Positions 18,973 to 25,914 of a DNA stretch of 64,000 nucleotides are shown piece after piece. This DNA comes from Cycloclasticus sp. (GTDB lineage Bacteria; Pseudomonadota; Gammaproteobacteria; Methylococcales; Cycloclasticaceae). Position numbers and translations under genes: made by a program. The notes under the pieces were generated by a model that was given only the letters and a program-made list of their open reading frames with translations, searched no databases and was not told the DNA's origin. Each line of letters begins with the position of its first letter. The first letter of the stretch is position 1. Location: positions 2,043,144 through 2,107,143 of the forward strand of contig JBFLJU010000001.1 of assembly GCA_040743155.1 (NCBI GenBank). The letters run 5' to 3'.

Positions 18973-19431
18973 TTATGCTCCCAAGGCTCTGTAGGCGAGC
19001 ACCCCCTTATTGGAGATATAGTAGCCTTCGTAGTCTTTCTCAACTAAACTATGCTTATCAAGCCAAACAAGTGTTTTTCTCATATCTGGGATAGAGGTAT
19101 CTAGTTCTTCAGCAACAGTATCAGCAGTAAATTTCTCTAACTCAGACGCTCCCAGAAAATACTCCATTACATCTTGGTCTAGCTTATTTAATTCAATCGG
19201 TTTAACCTTTTTCTTCTTAATCAGGTGCCTGTAATCCCATAGTGCAATTAAACAAACAGGCGTAATAATCAGTAGTACCACTTCCCACAACGGCATAGTT
19301 ATCTCCATTAGAGAGGCTTGGTAAGTTTCTAATACGCTGGTTATTACTATGTTGAAATCTCTTGCAAAGAGATATGTAATAGCCTCATATATAGAAACCA
19401 CTAAAGCCAGCTTTTTATTAATAAATTCCAT
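18973..19431 (-). CDS. Cassette 1: unknown membrane protein with C-terminal winged-helix-like region
   Basis: A 152-residue protein of unknown function. Two hydrophobic segments (about 5-30 and 42-65, LWEVVLLIITPVCLIALW) are followed by a basic stretch RHLIKKKKVK. A soluble C-terminal part (ADTVAEELDTSIPDMRKTLVWLDKHSLVEKD) looks like a winged helix reading IADELDTS-type helix-turn-helix. The gene is on the minus strand, opposite to the other cassette genes, and its stop codon lies inside the GTTATGC core at 18971-18977. Membrane-anchored regulator is a guess from shape. Confidence 0.7.
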   Translation of the reverse strand: MEFINKKLALVVSIYEAITYLFARDFNIVITSVLETYQASLMEITMPLWEVVLLIITPVCLIALWDYRHLIKKKKVKPIELNKLDQDVMEYFLGASELEKFTADTVAEELDTSIPDMRKTLVWLDKHSLVEKDYEGYYISNKGVLAYRALGA

Positions 19432-19470
19432 GCCAATATCACCTGAATTACTACTACCTCAAATATACTA

Positions 19471-19535
19471 GCATAACAAACAATTTCAAAATGGACGCGA
19501 AAAGACACTCGCGCCCTTTAAATTAAGCGTTAGCC
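19471..19535 (+). other. attC recombination site 1
   Basis: A 65-bp site starts with the R'' box GCATAAC and ends with the R' box GTTAGCC (GTTRRRY). Between them are the typical TTCAA...GGACGCG and CGCGCCC...TTAAG arms that pair to a hairpin, matching the common attC pattern. It ends cassette 1. Confidence 0.85.
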
Positions 19536-19559
19536 GTATCAAATCCGACAATGGCCTTG

Positions 19560-19606
19560 CATTAACTAAATTACACGTTATCATGTTACATGTAATTTAG
19601 TTAATG
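19560..19606 (+). promoter_or_regulatory. Perfect 16-bp inverted repeat just upstream of the cassette 2 gene
   Basis: CATTAACTAAATTACA (19560-19575) is exactly complementary to 19591-19606, with a 15-base loop. The GAGG ribosome binding site and the ATG at 19618 follow at once. It could be a hairpin in the leader or an operator for the encoded SeqA/RHH-like protein. Confidence 0.7.
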
Positions 19607-19617
19607 AGGTTTAATCA

Positions 19618-20126
19618 TGAGTCCAGTAATCAGAATCCCAGAAGTTTTATTTTCGCGCCTAGAACAACATGCAAAAGGCTTTGATACACCAGCAAACGTA
19701 ATTGAGACATTACTTAATCACTTTGAAGGTATAGATGCAAAAACATCGAATATCCCACTAGCCGATGATGCGGTTAAAAAAAGAGATACGACAAAATATT
19801 CATTTAAAAATCAAAAGTATGGCAAAGGAAAGTTAGTCTTAGCTATTATCAAAGATTTTGTTTCTAGCAATCCAAAAACAACATTTGATAGCTTAGCTAA
19901 AGCATTTCCAAAAGAGCTTCAAGGATCCATAGGCGTATTTAATGAGCTTCAAGGTATTCAAAAGAAATACGAAACCAAAAGCCACAAACGACATTTTGTA
20001 AAAGAAGTTATCGGTTTAAAAGATTGTGATATTGTTATATGCACTGAATGGGGTGTTGCTAACATTAACGGTTTTATAGAAAAAGCAAAATCAAATGGCT
20101 ATATCATCACATCAACAAACGGCTAA
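19618..20126 (+). CDS. Cassette 2: unknown protein with SeqA-like/ribbon-helix-helix N-terminus
   Basis: A 169-residue protein of unknown function. Its N-terminus, IRIPEVLFSRLEQHAKGFDTP then ANVIETLLNH, resembles the N-terminal oligomerisation region of SeqA and RHH-type DNA-binding proteins. The rest (KGKLVLAIIKDFVSSNPKTTFDSLAKAFPKEL, in parts) is not a family I can name but looks like a small nucleic-acid-associated domain. The start follows GAGG at 19605-19609. The stop codon overlaps the R'' box of the next attC. A DNA-binding role is an inference from the N-terminus only. Confidence 0.75.
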
Positions 20127-20192
20127 CAAAAACTTGCATCTGACCGTAAAAAGCGTCACTTTTTTTACGTCAGCTGAAGTAAGGCGTTATGT
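20121..20192 (+). other. attC recombination site 2
   Basis: Starts with GGCTAAC and ends with GTTATGT. The inner arms CTGACCGTAAAAAGCGTCAC and TTTTTTTACGTCAGCTGAAG pair strongly. It is nearly identical to attC 4 (21314-21380) over its right half, the homogeneity expected of sites captured by one chromosomal integron platform. Confidence 0.92.
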
Positions 20193-20208
20193 GTCTTAGG
20201 AAAGTTTA

Positions 20209-20649
20209 ATGATTGAATTCGTATCCAACAAAAACGTTGATGAGGCATTGCCTTTAATCAGGAAATACCAAGAGTTTTATAAAGTAGCAGATATATCAGA
20301 CTCAAAAAACAAAGAGTTCTTTTCGCAGTTTGGCGAAACCAGCCCCTTTGGTTGTCAATTTATATTCCGCAATAACTCTAAGGCTGTCGGTTTTGCCACG
20401 GTGTTTTTCACATATTCATCCACTCTTGCGGTTAAAGTTGCCATATTAAATGACTTGTATACATTGCCGGAAATGAGAGGCAAAGGTATTGGTAAACAAC
20501 TCGTCGAGCATTGCAGGGATTTTGCAAAATCAAATGGTGCATCAAGGCTACAATGGGTAACTGCACCAGATAATGAGCAAGCACAAAAACTTTATGACTC
20601 ACTAGATACGGGTAAGAGCACATGGTACTTTTATACATACAACACATAA
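20209..20649 (+). CDS. Cassette 3: GNAT-family N-acetyltransferase
   Basis: A 146-residue GNAT protein. The acetyl-CoA pyrophosphate loop is RGKGIGKQLVEHC, preceded by the beta-strand LNDLYTLPEMRG. The C-terminal NEQAQKLYDSL helix is typical of GNAT enzymes acting on small molecules. The substrate is unknown. It is the only gene between attC 2 and attC 3; its stop overlaps the R'' box of attC 3. Acetyltransferases are among the most common cassette cargo and include aminoglycoside resistance enzymes, but nothing here identifies a drug. Confidence 0.88.
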   Translation: MIEFVSNKNVDEALPLIRKYQEFYKVADISDSKNKEFFSQFGETSPFGCQFIFRNNSKAVGFATVFFTYSSTLAVKVAILNDLYTLPEMRGKGIGKQLVEHCRDFAKSNGASRLQWVTAPDNEQAQKLYDSLDTGKSTWYFYTYNT

Positions 20650-20707
20650 CAAAATAATCAAAGGCGACGCGGAAAAAGACCCGCGCGCTTTATTAAAAAC
20701 GTTATGC
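20644..20707 (+). other. attC recombination site 3
   Basis: A 64-bp site from ACATAAC to GTTATGC, with pairing inner arms around GCGACGCGGAAAAAGACCCG. It closes the acetyltransferase cassette. Confidence 0.88.
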
Positions 20708-20710
20708 GTC

Positions 20711-20738
20711 TTGATGATGTTGCGCAACATGCTACACT
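20711..20738 (+). promoter_or_regulatory. higBA promoter with palindromic operator
   Basis: A possible -35 TTGATG (20711-20716) and -10 TACACT (20733-20738) are 16 bp apart. A perfect 14-bp palindrome, ATGTTGCGCAACAT (20717-20730), fills the spacer. Its position fits autorepression by HigA. It is one of the few promoters inside the array, as expected for toxin-antitoxin cassettes. Confidence 0.65.
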
Positions 20739-20744
20739 CTGCAA

Positions 20745-21023
20745 ATGATCAAGTCCTTCAAACATAAAGGCCTAGAAAAATTCTATTGCTCTGGTAACAC
20801 AAAAGGCATTCAAGCAAAGCATGCAAAGAAAATACGTATGCAGCTTATTGCACTAGATACCGCCCAACTCATTGAAGATCTTGATATCGCAGGCTATCGG
20901 TTACATCAGCTAAAAGGTAATTTCAAGGGTTGCTGGTCAATTACTGTAAATGCAAATTGGCGCATTACTTTTAAGTTTTCCGACGGCAATATTTATATCG
21001 TAAACTACGAGGATTATCACTAA
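20745..21023 (+). CDS. higB: Cassette 4: HigB toxin (RelE superfamily mRNA interferase)
   Basis: A 92-residue RelE/HigB-type toxin: KSFKHKGLEKFYCSGNTKGI at the start, LHQLKGNFKGCWSITVNANW in the middle and ITFKFSDGNIYIVNYEDYH at the end are diagnostic of the HigB host-inhibition family. Members cleave mRNA on the ribosome. The toxin gene precedes the antitoxin, the usual order for higBA, and shares one base with it (TAATG). Confidence 0.93.
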   Translation: MIKSFKHKGLEKFYCSGNTKGIQAKHAKKIRMQLIALDTAQLIEDLDIAGYRLHQLKGNFKGCWSITVNANWRITFKFSDGNIYIVNYEDYH

Positions 21024-21316
21024 TGGTTATGCACAATCCGCCTCATCCAGGTGAGTTTATACAAGCTACATACATGGAGCCATTTGGTCTAAGTTGCCGT
21101 TATTTAGCGGGGAAACTCAATGTGGCTGCATCTACTCTCAATAGAGTTTTAAAAACTCAAAGTGGTATTAGTCCAGAAATGGCGCTTCGCCTTTCCAAGG
21201 CACTAGGCCGTAGCCCTGAGAGCTGGCTTTCTATGCAAGATTCATATGATTTATGGCAGGCAAGAAAGCACATTAAGCTTAGTAGTGTTCAAAAAGTTCA
21301 TCTTAATGTCGCATGA
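21023..21316 (+). CDS. higA: Cassette 4: HigA antitoxin (XRE-type helix-turn-helix)
   Basis: A 97-residue antitoxin beginning MHNPPHPGEFIQATYMEPFG, followed by a helix-turn-helix (CRYLAGKLNVAASTLNRVLK) and ISPEMALRLSKALGRSPESW, the standard HigA layout. It neutralises HigB and should repress the palindrome upstream of higB. An in-frame second ATG at 21029 (MHNPPHPGEF) may be the real start. Such pairs stabilise cassette arrays. Confidence 0.93.
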   Translation: MVMHNPPHPGEFIQATYMEPFGLSCRYLAGKLNVAASTLNRVLKTQSGISPEMALRLSKALGRSPESWLSMQDSYDLWQARKHIKLSSVQKVHLNVA

Positions 21317-21380
21317 TAAGCTCTTCCAGCTGACCATAAAAAGCGTCACTTTTTACGTCAGCTGAAGTGAGGCGTTATGT
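21314..21380 (+). other. attC recombination site 4
   Basis: Ends with GTTATGT and has the same inner arms as attC 2 (AGCTGACCATAAAAAGCGTC and ACGTCAGCTGAAGTGAGGC). The left box TGATAAG is a weak match to RYYYAAC. Confidence 0.85.
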
Positions 21381-21402
21381 GTCAATTAAATAGAGGCAAT
21401 AT

Positions 21403-21675
21403 ATGGATTGGAAGGTATTTTTAACAATATTTGGGGCGGTATTCATCGCTGAGCTGGGTGATAAAACTCAGCTAGCTACCATGCTATTTGCCACAGATAA
21501 AGAGGTAAGCAAATACACCGTTTTTTTTGCTGCTTCTGCTGCTCTCATTGTAGCTTCAGCTCTTGGTGTTCTTGCCGGTACTTTATTATCCGAATACATA
21601 AATGAAAAACACCTGCACTATGTTGCTGGTGCGGGTTTTATCGGAATTGGTATTTTTACTTTATACAATGCGTAA
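21403..21675 (+). CDS. Cassette 5: GDT1/UPF0016-family membrane protein, single-repeat form
   Basis: A 90-residue protein with three hydrophobic helices. The hallmark E-x-G-D-[KR]-[TS] motif is present in FIAELGDKTQLATMLFA (about 15-31). TMEM165/GDT1-family proteins carry Mn2+, Ca2+ or H+ and usually contain two such repeats in one chain. Here there is one, so it would have to dimerise or pair with another half-protein. Its export substrate, probably Mn2+, is inferred. It stands alone between attC 4 and attC 5. Confidence 0.9.
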   Translation: MDWKVFLTIFGAVFIAELGDKTQLATMLFATDKEVSKYTVFFAASAALIVASALGVLAGTLLSEYINEKHLHYVAGAGFIGIGIFTLYNA

Positions 21676-21678
21676 AGC

Positions 21679-21791
21679 ACATAACAATTGACTGCGGTTA
21701 AAAGTCAGTTTTTTATGTTCATTTTGAGGGGAGAGAGGCTTTTAAAAAACCCCTTACTCCCCTAGCACGCTGGTTAATTCGAACGTTAGGC
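21679..21791 (+). other. attC recombination site 5 (long)
   Basis: Runs from ACATAAC to GTTAGGC over 113 bp, much longer than the other sites here. The centre contains complementary AGGGGAG and CTCCCCT arms forming an extended hairpin. Large variation in attC length is normal between cassettes from different platforms. Confidence 0.8.
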
Positions 21792-21801
21792 TTTAAAAAT
21801 C

Positions 21802-22575
21802 ATGCCATATATTACAACGTATAAAAAAGCAGGTTATATCGCTGTAACCTTTATTTCAACTATCGCAATATTAATAGTTTTTTCGCTCGATCCAATCGAG
21901 CAAAACCCTGAATACCACGAATTTGTGGATCAAAGAATATTTTTTGGTATCCCTAATTTCTGGAACGTCATCTCTAACCTTCCATTCTTATTAGTCGGCG
22001 GTCTAGGGCTTTATAGTATTTATTATTCTAAAAAAGCAGCATTAATCAATGAGTTTAAAATCGCCTATTCATTGTTTTTTCTTGGTGTTTCAATGGTAGC
22101 AGTTGGATCATCTTATTATCACCTCTTGCCAAGCAACGAGACACTGGTCTGGGATCGCCTACCGCTGACTATTGCTTTCATGTCACTATTTTCAATTGTT
22201 ATAAGTGAGTTCACTTTTCCAAAACTTGGGAAAATACTACTGTGGCCGCTAATTATGGTTGGTGCGTACTCTGTATATTACTGGCTCATCACCGAACGTC
22301 AGCATGCTGGAGATTTACGATTATATTTCTTGGTTCAATTTCTACCGGTATTAGTAATGCCGTTAATGCTTTTACTCTTTAAACCAACATTCACAAACAA
22401 TAAAGGTTACTGGTTATTGTTGTTAGCTTACGTGCTGGCCAAATTATTAGAGTATTTTGATGCCCATATTTACAATGCTTTATTTTTTATTAGTGGCCAC
22501 TCCATTAAACATATCGCGGCAGCATTTGGCGTATATTTACTATTATTGTCATATAACGATCGAGAAAAAGCCTAA
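21802..22575 (+). CDS. Cassette 6: CREST/alkaline-ceramidase-like membrane protein
   Basis: A 257-residue protein with about seven hydrophobic helices. Conserved polar motifs match the CREST superfamily of membrane hydrolases: GIPNFWNVISNLPFLLVG, VGSSYYHLLPSNETLVWDRL with a Ser and His-containing helix, a second acidic site, and SGHSIKHIAAAFG with two histidines near the C-terminus. CREST proteins use His/Asp/Ser-bound metal to hydrolyse amide or ester bonds in lipids. Enzymatic function is inferred from motifs. A lipid-modifying enzyme is unusual cassette cargo. Confidence 0.72.
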   Translation: MPYITTYKKAGYIAVTFISTIAILIVFSLDPIEQNPEYHEFVDQRIFFGIPNFWNVISNLPFLLVGGLGLYSIYYSKKAALINEFKIAYSLFFLGVSMVAVGSSYYHLLPSNETLVWDRLPLTIAFMSLFSIVISEFTFPKLGKILLWPLIMVGAYSVYYWLITERQHAGDLRLYFLVQFLPVLVMPLMLLLFKPTFTNNKGYWLLLLAYVLAKLLEYFDAHIYNALFFISGHSIKHIAAAFGVYLLLLSYNDREKA

Positions 22576-22720
22576 CCATACGTTTAACAACGTAGCTTTG
22601 CACTATGCTCTGTATAAAATGAAAGCTGAGAATTAAAATAAATATGAATGAAGAGCTAAAATTAGAAATCTCTACGTTATCTCAAAACGCGCGTGCCTTT
22701 CCTAAAGCCTTATGTGCCTA
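22570..22720 (+). other. Degenerate attC 6 region with a vestigial reading frame
   Basis: A clear R'' box GCCTAAC overlaps the stop of the CREST gene at 22570-22576. No single good right half follows. Candidate right ends are GTTATCT at 22676-22682 and an imperfect CTTATGT at 22709-22715. Between them a 25-codon frame, 22644-22721 (MNEELKLEISTLSQNARAFP), looks like the severed start of a lost cassette gene. The site is probably a fusion of two damaged cassettes. Confidence 0.45.
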
Positions 22721-22733
22721 GATAAATAGTCGC

Positions 22734-23057
22734 ATGGATATAAAATTAGGCAACCTGTTCCAATCTATCCCTGACAATCTCGATGATGAGGTTTTTGACC
22801 TACTTATTCAAAATGAAAAGGTTAAGGTAGAGAGGATAATTTCCAAAGGTCACCGTTCCCCGAAATCAGGATGGTATGACCAAGAACAAGATGAGTGGGT
22901 CGTTGTTCTAAAAGGAGAGGCCGTCATTGCATTTAGAGATGGCGCTGAATTTAACCTTATTGCAGGCTCACATTTAAATATACCGGCGAACACGAAGCAT
23001 AAAGTGACGTGGACCGACCCTGAGGTAGAAACGATATGGCTTGCTATTCACTACTAA
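22734..23057 (+). CDS. Cassette 7: cupin-domain protein
   Basis: A 107-residue small beta-barrel protein. Cupin motif 1 is degenerate (ISKGHRSPKSGWYDQEQDEW), followed by VVLKGEAVIAFRDG and motif 2 NIPANTKHKVTWTDP. Phosphoribosylaminoimidazole-type or sugar-isomerase cupins look similar; the substrate is unknown. The spacing of His, Gln and Glu suggests a metal site. It shares a cassette with the DUF3147 gene, which begins 24 bp downstream. Confidence 0.85.
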   Translation: MDIKLGNLFQSIPDNLDDEVFDLLIQNEKVKVERIISKGHRSPKSGWYDQEQDEWVVVLKGEAVIAFRDGAEFNLIAGSHLNIPANTKHKVTWTDPEVETIWLAIHY

Positions 23058-23081
23058 TCCAAACAGCACGGAGGTGATACA

Positions 23082-23432
23082 TTGGCTTACTATCTAATCA
23101 AAATTGCCATCACTACAATTTTAATTGTCTTGATTTCCGAGGTTGCCAAGCGCAGCAGCTTTGTTGGCGCCATCTTGACCTCTATTCCATTGATCTCGGT
23201 ACTGGCGATGACCTGGCTTTATATAGACACCAAAGATATTTCAAAGATTAGCAATCTTTCGATCAGCGTCTTTTGGCTTGTCATTCCTTCCTTGGCTTTA
23301 TTTTTGGCATTACCGTTACTACTGAAACAGGGTTTAAACTTTTACCTCAGTATGGGAATTTCAATAGGGCTTACCGTTGGCTGTTATTGGCTTATGATCA
23401 CCGCTTTAGGTTATTTTGGAGTAGAACTGTGA
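23082..23432 (+). CDS. Cassette 7: DUF3147-family membrane protein
   Basis: A 116-residue protein with four hydrophobic helices matching DUF3147 (SEVAKRSSFVGAILTSIPLI). Its function is unknown. It starts with TTG at 23082, preceded by an unusually complete Shine-Dalgarno sequence, GGAGGTGAT (23070-23078), which decides the start. Two genes in one cassette suggest capture as a unit. Confidence 0.82.
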   Translation: MAYYLIKIAITTILIVLISEVAKRSSFVGAILTSIPLISVLAMTWLYIDTKDISKISNLSISVFWLVIPSLALFLALPLLLKQGLNFYLSMGISIGLTVGCYWLMITALGYFGVEL

Positions 23433-23437
23433 GTGCC

Positions 23438-23489
23438 GTCTAACACGCATGGTCAGCCCAACCGCCGCAAGCTGATGTGCGCGTTTGGT
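23438..23489 (+). other. attC site 7, degenerate right end of the array
   Basis: Starts with a good R'' box GTCTAAC. Inner pairs are weak (GGTCAGC with GCTGATG), and the right end GCGTTTGGTC departs from GTTRRRY at one position. Beyond it lies ordinary chromosome. A degenerate terminal site is expected at an array edge. Confidence 0.6.
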
Positions 23490-23502
23490 CTAAGCTGCGC
23501 CT

Positions 23503-23895
23503 CTACTTCCCAATCAACGGTGGGTGGCAAATAATCTGCACGGTAATACCTTCAGGGTCATAACAATAAAAACTTTTTGCGCCATCGCGGTGCTTACGTG
23601 GTTGCGTTTTCATTTTAATGTTGTGATGCGTTAGAAAGGCAAACCACTCATCTACGTCCTCTTCTGTATCTAGAAAAAAGCCTATATGGTCTAGCGTTGG
23701 CACCCCGCTTTGCTCGCCGTTTACAACGTGTAGGGCCAAATTATCATTCCCTGACGTTAGGTAAACATTATCGGCATCGGGTCGCCACTCCACCGCCATG
23801 CCCATGAGCTCAACATAAAAATATTCACTGGCGGCTAGGTCGCGCACATTCAGTGCGACGTGCCGAAGGCCGGTGGTGGGGTTAGGGCGTTTCAT
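23503..23895 (-). CDS. VOC/glyoxalase-family protein
   Basis: A 130-residue vicinal-oxygen-chelate protein with two beta-alpha-beta-beta-beta modules. Metal-ligand histidines are seen in LRHVALNV and TLDHIGF; the usual C-terminal glutamate is replaced by Gln in DPEGITVQIIC, so metal binding may differ. Substrate unknown; fosfomycin, bleomycin and dioxygenase-type relatives look similar at this length. It overlaps osmC by 4 bp and is probably translated with it. This is the first gene right of the cassette array. Confidence 0.85.
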   Translation of the reverse strand: MKRPNPTTGLRHVALNVRDLAASEYFYVELMGMAVEWRPDADNVYLTSGNDNLALHVVNGEQSGVPTLDHIGFFLDTEEDVDEWFAFLTHHNIKMKTQPRKHRDGAKSFYCYDPEGITVQIICHPPLIGK

Positions 23896-24317
23896 TCGGC
23901 ATCTACGTCAATAATTTCATAGTCGTGCGTTATCTCTACGGCTTTGCTGAGCATAATTGATGCCGAACAATATTTTTCGGCAGATAAGTTCACCGCACGC
24001 GCCACGGCTTTTTCCGTTAAGCCTTTGCCTGAAATAATAAAATGCACATGGATTTTTGTGAACACGGCTGGCACGGTATCTGCCCGTTCTGCATGAATTT
24101 CTGCTACACAATCGGTGACGTTTTGACGCGCTTTATCTAAGATCATTTTTACATCAAACGCGGTGCAGCCGCCCATGCCGGTTAGCAGCATTTCCATTGG
24201 GCGCAAGCCTAGGTTTCTACCACCATTTTCTGGCGCGCCGTCCATCACAACGGTATGCCCACTGCCAGACTCACCCAGAAACATTGCTCCTTCCACCCAC
24301 TTTATTCTTACATCCAT
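23892..24317 (-). CDS. OsmC/YhfA-family protein
   Basis: A 141-residue OsmC-fold protein with PMEMLLTGMGGCTAFDVKMIL and the second-half motif SAEKYCSASIML. The two conserved cysteines at about 51 and 117 suggest peroxide reduction as in OsmC/Ohr, although the YhfA group has uncertain activity. It lies divergently from the CRP-type regulator gene, the same arrangement as in pseudomonads, and is likely regulated from the shared 126-bp gap. Confidence 0.9.
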   Translation of the reverse strand: MDVRIKWVEGAMFLGESGSGHTVVMDGAPENGGRNLGLRPMEMLLTGMGGCTAFDVKMILDKARQNVTDCVAEIHAERADTVPAVFTKIHVHFIISGKGLTEKAVARAVNLSAEKYCSASIMLSKAVEITHDYEIIDVDAE

Positions 24318-24443
24318 CGCTATTCCCTACTGGTTAAATTTAGCTGCAAAGAATATCACAAAATTCATTCACGGCCTGTTCTTTGCTGCCCTTCGAATTC
24401 AACTGGGCAAGCTATTTAAGAATTCTCTGCTACACTTCATTCC

Positions 24444-25127
24444 ATGAGCAAACTAAAGCCCATCCTTAACTTCTCTGGCATGCCCGATGAGACCTTCGCC
24501 CGTTTCATCAGCTTTTGCCATCGCCACGAATACCCGAATAAGACCGACATCATTCAACCTGGCGATGATGTCGATACCTTATATTATTTTATTGAAGGCT
24601 CCGCTTATGTTCGTGTTGACGAGATAGATGGGCATGAGTTTATTGTCGCTAACCTTAGCCGTGGTGACTTTATTGGTGAGGCCGGTTTCTTTGAACCTGA
24701 CGGTAGCCGAGATAAACGAGACGTCTGTGTTCAAACTTGTTCCACTTGCCAACTCGCAGGCATTAGCTATAACCGCTTGAGCTCATTACTGGATAATGAA
24801 CTCAAAGCAGACAGCAGGGAAATTATTTCTGCACTGGGCAGGCAACTTGCCAAACGCCTGTTGCAGACTAGCCGCAAAGCCGGGCACCTCGCCTTTTTAG
24901 ATGTCAGCGGCCGAGTCGCAAGGACGTTGATCGATTTAACGGAAACGCCCGAAGCAATGACCCACCCTGAGGGCATGCAAATTAGAGTAACCCGTCAAGA
25001 CATTGGCCGGATGGTTGGCTGCTCTCGCGAGATGGCGGGGCGTGTTCTTAAATCAATGGGTGAAGAAGGCCTGATCGAAGTGAACGGCAAAACAATCCTA
25101 GTTAAAGGCGATCGCTTAGGCTATTAA
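24444..25127 (+). CDS. CRP/Vfr/Clp-type transcriptional regulator
   Basis: A 227-residue CRP-family regulator. The cyclic-nucleotide domain contains [10 protein letters not shown] (Glu79), and the position of E. coli Arg82-Ser83 reads Arg92-Asp93 here. The dimer helix has [19 protein letters not shown], with the Thr-Ser pair retained, and the recognition helix is [22 protein letters not shown], nearly identical to CRP. So it should bind CRP-like sites. The acidic residue in place of Ser83 resembles Xanthomonas Clp, which responds to c-di-GMP, so the ligand is uncertain. Its 3' end overlaps trpC by 12 bp in convergent orientation. Confidence 0.92.
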   Translation: MSKLKPILNFSGMPDETFARFISFCHRHEYPNKTDIIQPGDDVDTLYYFIEGSAYVRVDEIDGHEFIVANLSRGDFIGEAGFFEPDGSRDKRDVCVQTCSTCQLAGISYNRLSSLLDNELKADSREIISALGRQLAKRLLQTSRKAGHLAFLDVSGRVARTLIDLTETPEAMTHPEGMQIRVTRQDIGRMVGCSREMAGRVLKSMGEEGLIEVNGKTILVKGDRLGY

Positions 25128-25913
25128 CTGTTTCAGCGCTTCACCCGGATCATCACAACGCATAAACGCCTCGCCAATCAAAAAGGTATGCACGTTATGC
25201 TGCTTTAACATCGCAATATCTTCAGACTTGTGTAAACCACTTTCGCTCACGACAATGATGTCATCTGGAATACTATCCAATAAATCCACCGTGGTTTGCA
25301 ATGATGTTTCAAACGTTCTTAGGTTTCTATTATTGATGCCGACTAAAGCTAAATCCAAGCGCAGTGCACGCTCCAACTCATCCTTATCATGCACTTCCAC
25401 CAATACATCTAGCTCCAACTGCGTCGCCAATTGATGCAAGTTTTGTAACGCATCATCCTCGAGTGCGGCTACGATCAATAAAATACAGTCCGCACCCATC
25501 GCACGCGCTTCATACACTTGATAGGGGTCGACAATAAAGTCTTTACGAATAACCGGCAAATCACACGCCGCCCTCGCCTCTTTTAAATACGCTTCAGAAC
25601 CCTGGAAAAAGTCTTTATCCGTTAGCACGGATAAACAGGCGGCTCCACCGGCTTCATAACTCATCGCGATCTCAGACGGGATGAAGTGCTCACGCAACAA
25701 ACCTTTACTTGGCGAAGCCTTTTTTACTTCTGCGATAACGGCTGTTTCGCCTTGTTGTAATTTTCGCTTAATCGATTCAACAAAACCGCGGGGCGCAGAG
25801 GCTTCTGCAATTTGCCGCTTTAACTCATCGATAGAGGTATGAGTGAGTCGATCGGCAATTTCTTCTTGCTTGCGGGCGAGTATTTTTTTTAAAACGTCAG
25901 GTGTATCACTCAT
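25116..25913 (-). CDS. trpC: Indole-3-glycerol phosphate synthase
   Basis: A 265-residue TIM-barrel enzyme of tryptophan synthesis, stand-alone (not fused to trpF). Motifs are [15 protein letters not shown], the catalytic lysine in [28 protein letters not shown] and [12 protein letters not shown]. Last gene of the rpe-gph-trpEGDC run, 1 bp after trpD. Confidence 0.97.
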   Translation of the reverse strand: MSDTPDVLKKILARKQEEIADRLTHTSIDELKRQIAEASAPRGFVESIKRKLQQGETAVIAEVKKASPSKGLLREHFIPSEIAMSYEAGGAACLSVLTDKDFFQGSEAYLKEARAACDLPVIRKDFIVDPYQVYEARAMGADCILLIVAALEDDALQNLHQLATQLELDVLVEVHDKDELERALRLDLALVGINNRNLRTFETSLQTTVDLLDSIPDDIIVVSESGLHKSEDIAMLKQHNVHTFLIGEAFMRCDDPGEALKQLIA

Positions 25914-25914
25914 A

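Larger units (their letters stand above)
18971..23489 (+). mobile_element. Cassette array without an integrase in the window (CALIN)
   Basis: About 4.5 kb of AT-rich short genes lie between bioA and a VOC protein gene, separated by at least five convincing attC sites (19471-19535, 20121-20192, 20644-20707, 21314-21380, 21679-21791) and two degenerate ones. Each gene starts just after a GTTRRRY box and ends next to an RYYYAAC box. No integron integrase is encoded within 64 kb, so by the usual definition this is a cluster of attC sites lacking intI. It may be a detached part of a larger integron or have been inserted here by an integrase acting in trans. Confidence 0.85.

Noticed and set aside
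18971-23489. Prophage or genomic island defined by a tRNA integration site
   Set aside because: No tyrosine recombinase, phage genes or tRNA end are present at the borders; attC sites explain the structure better.
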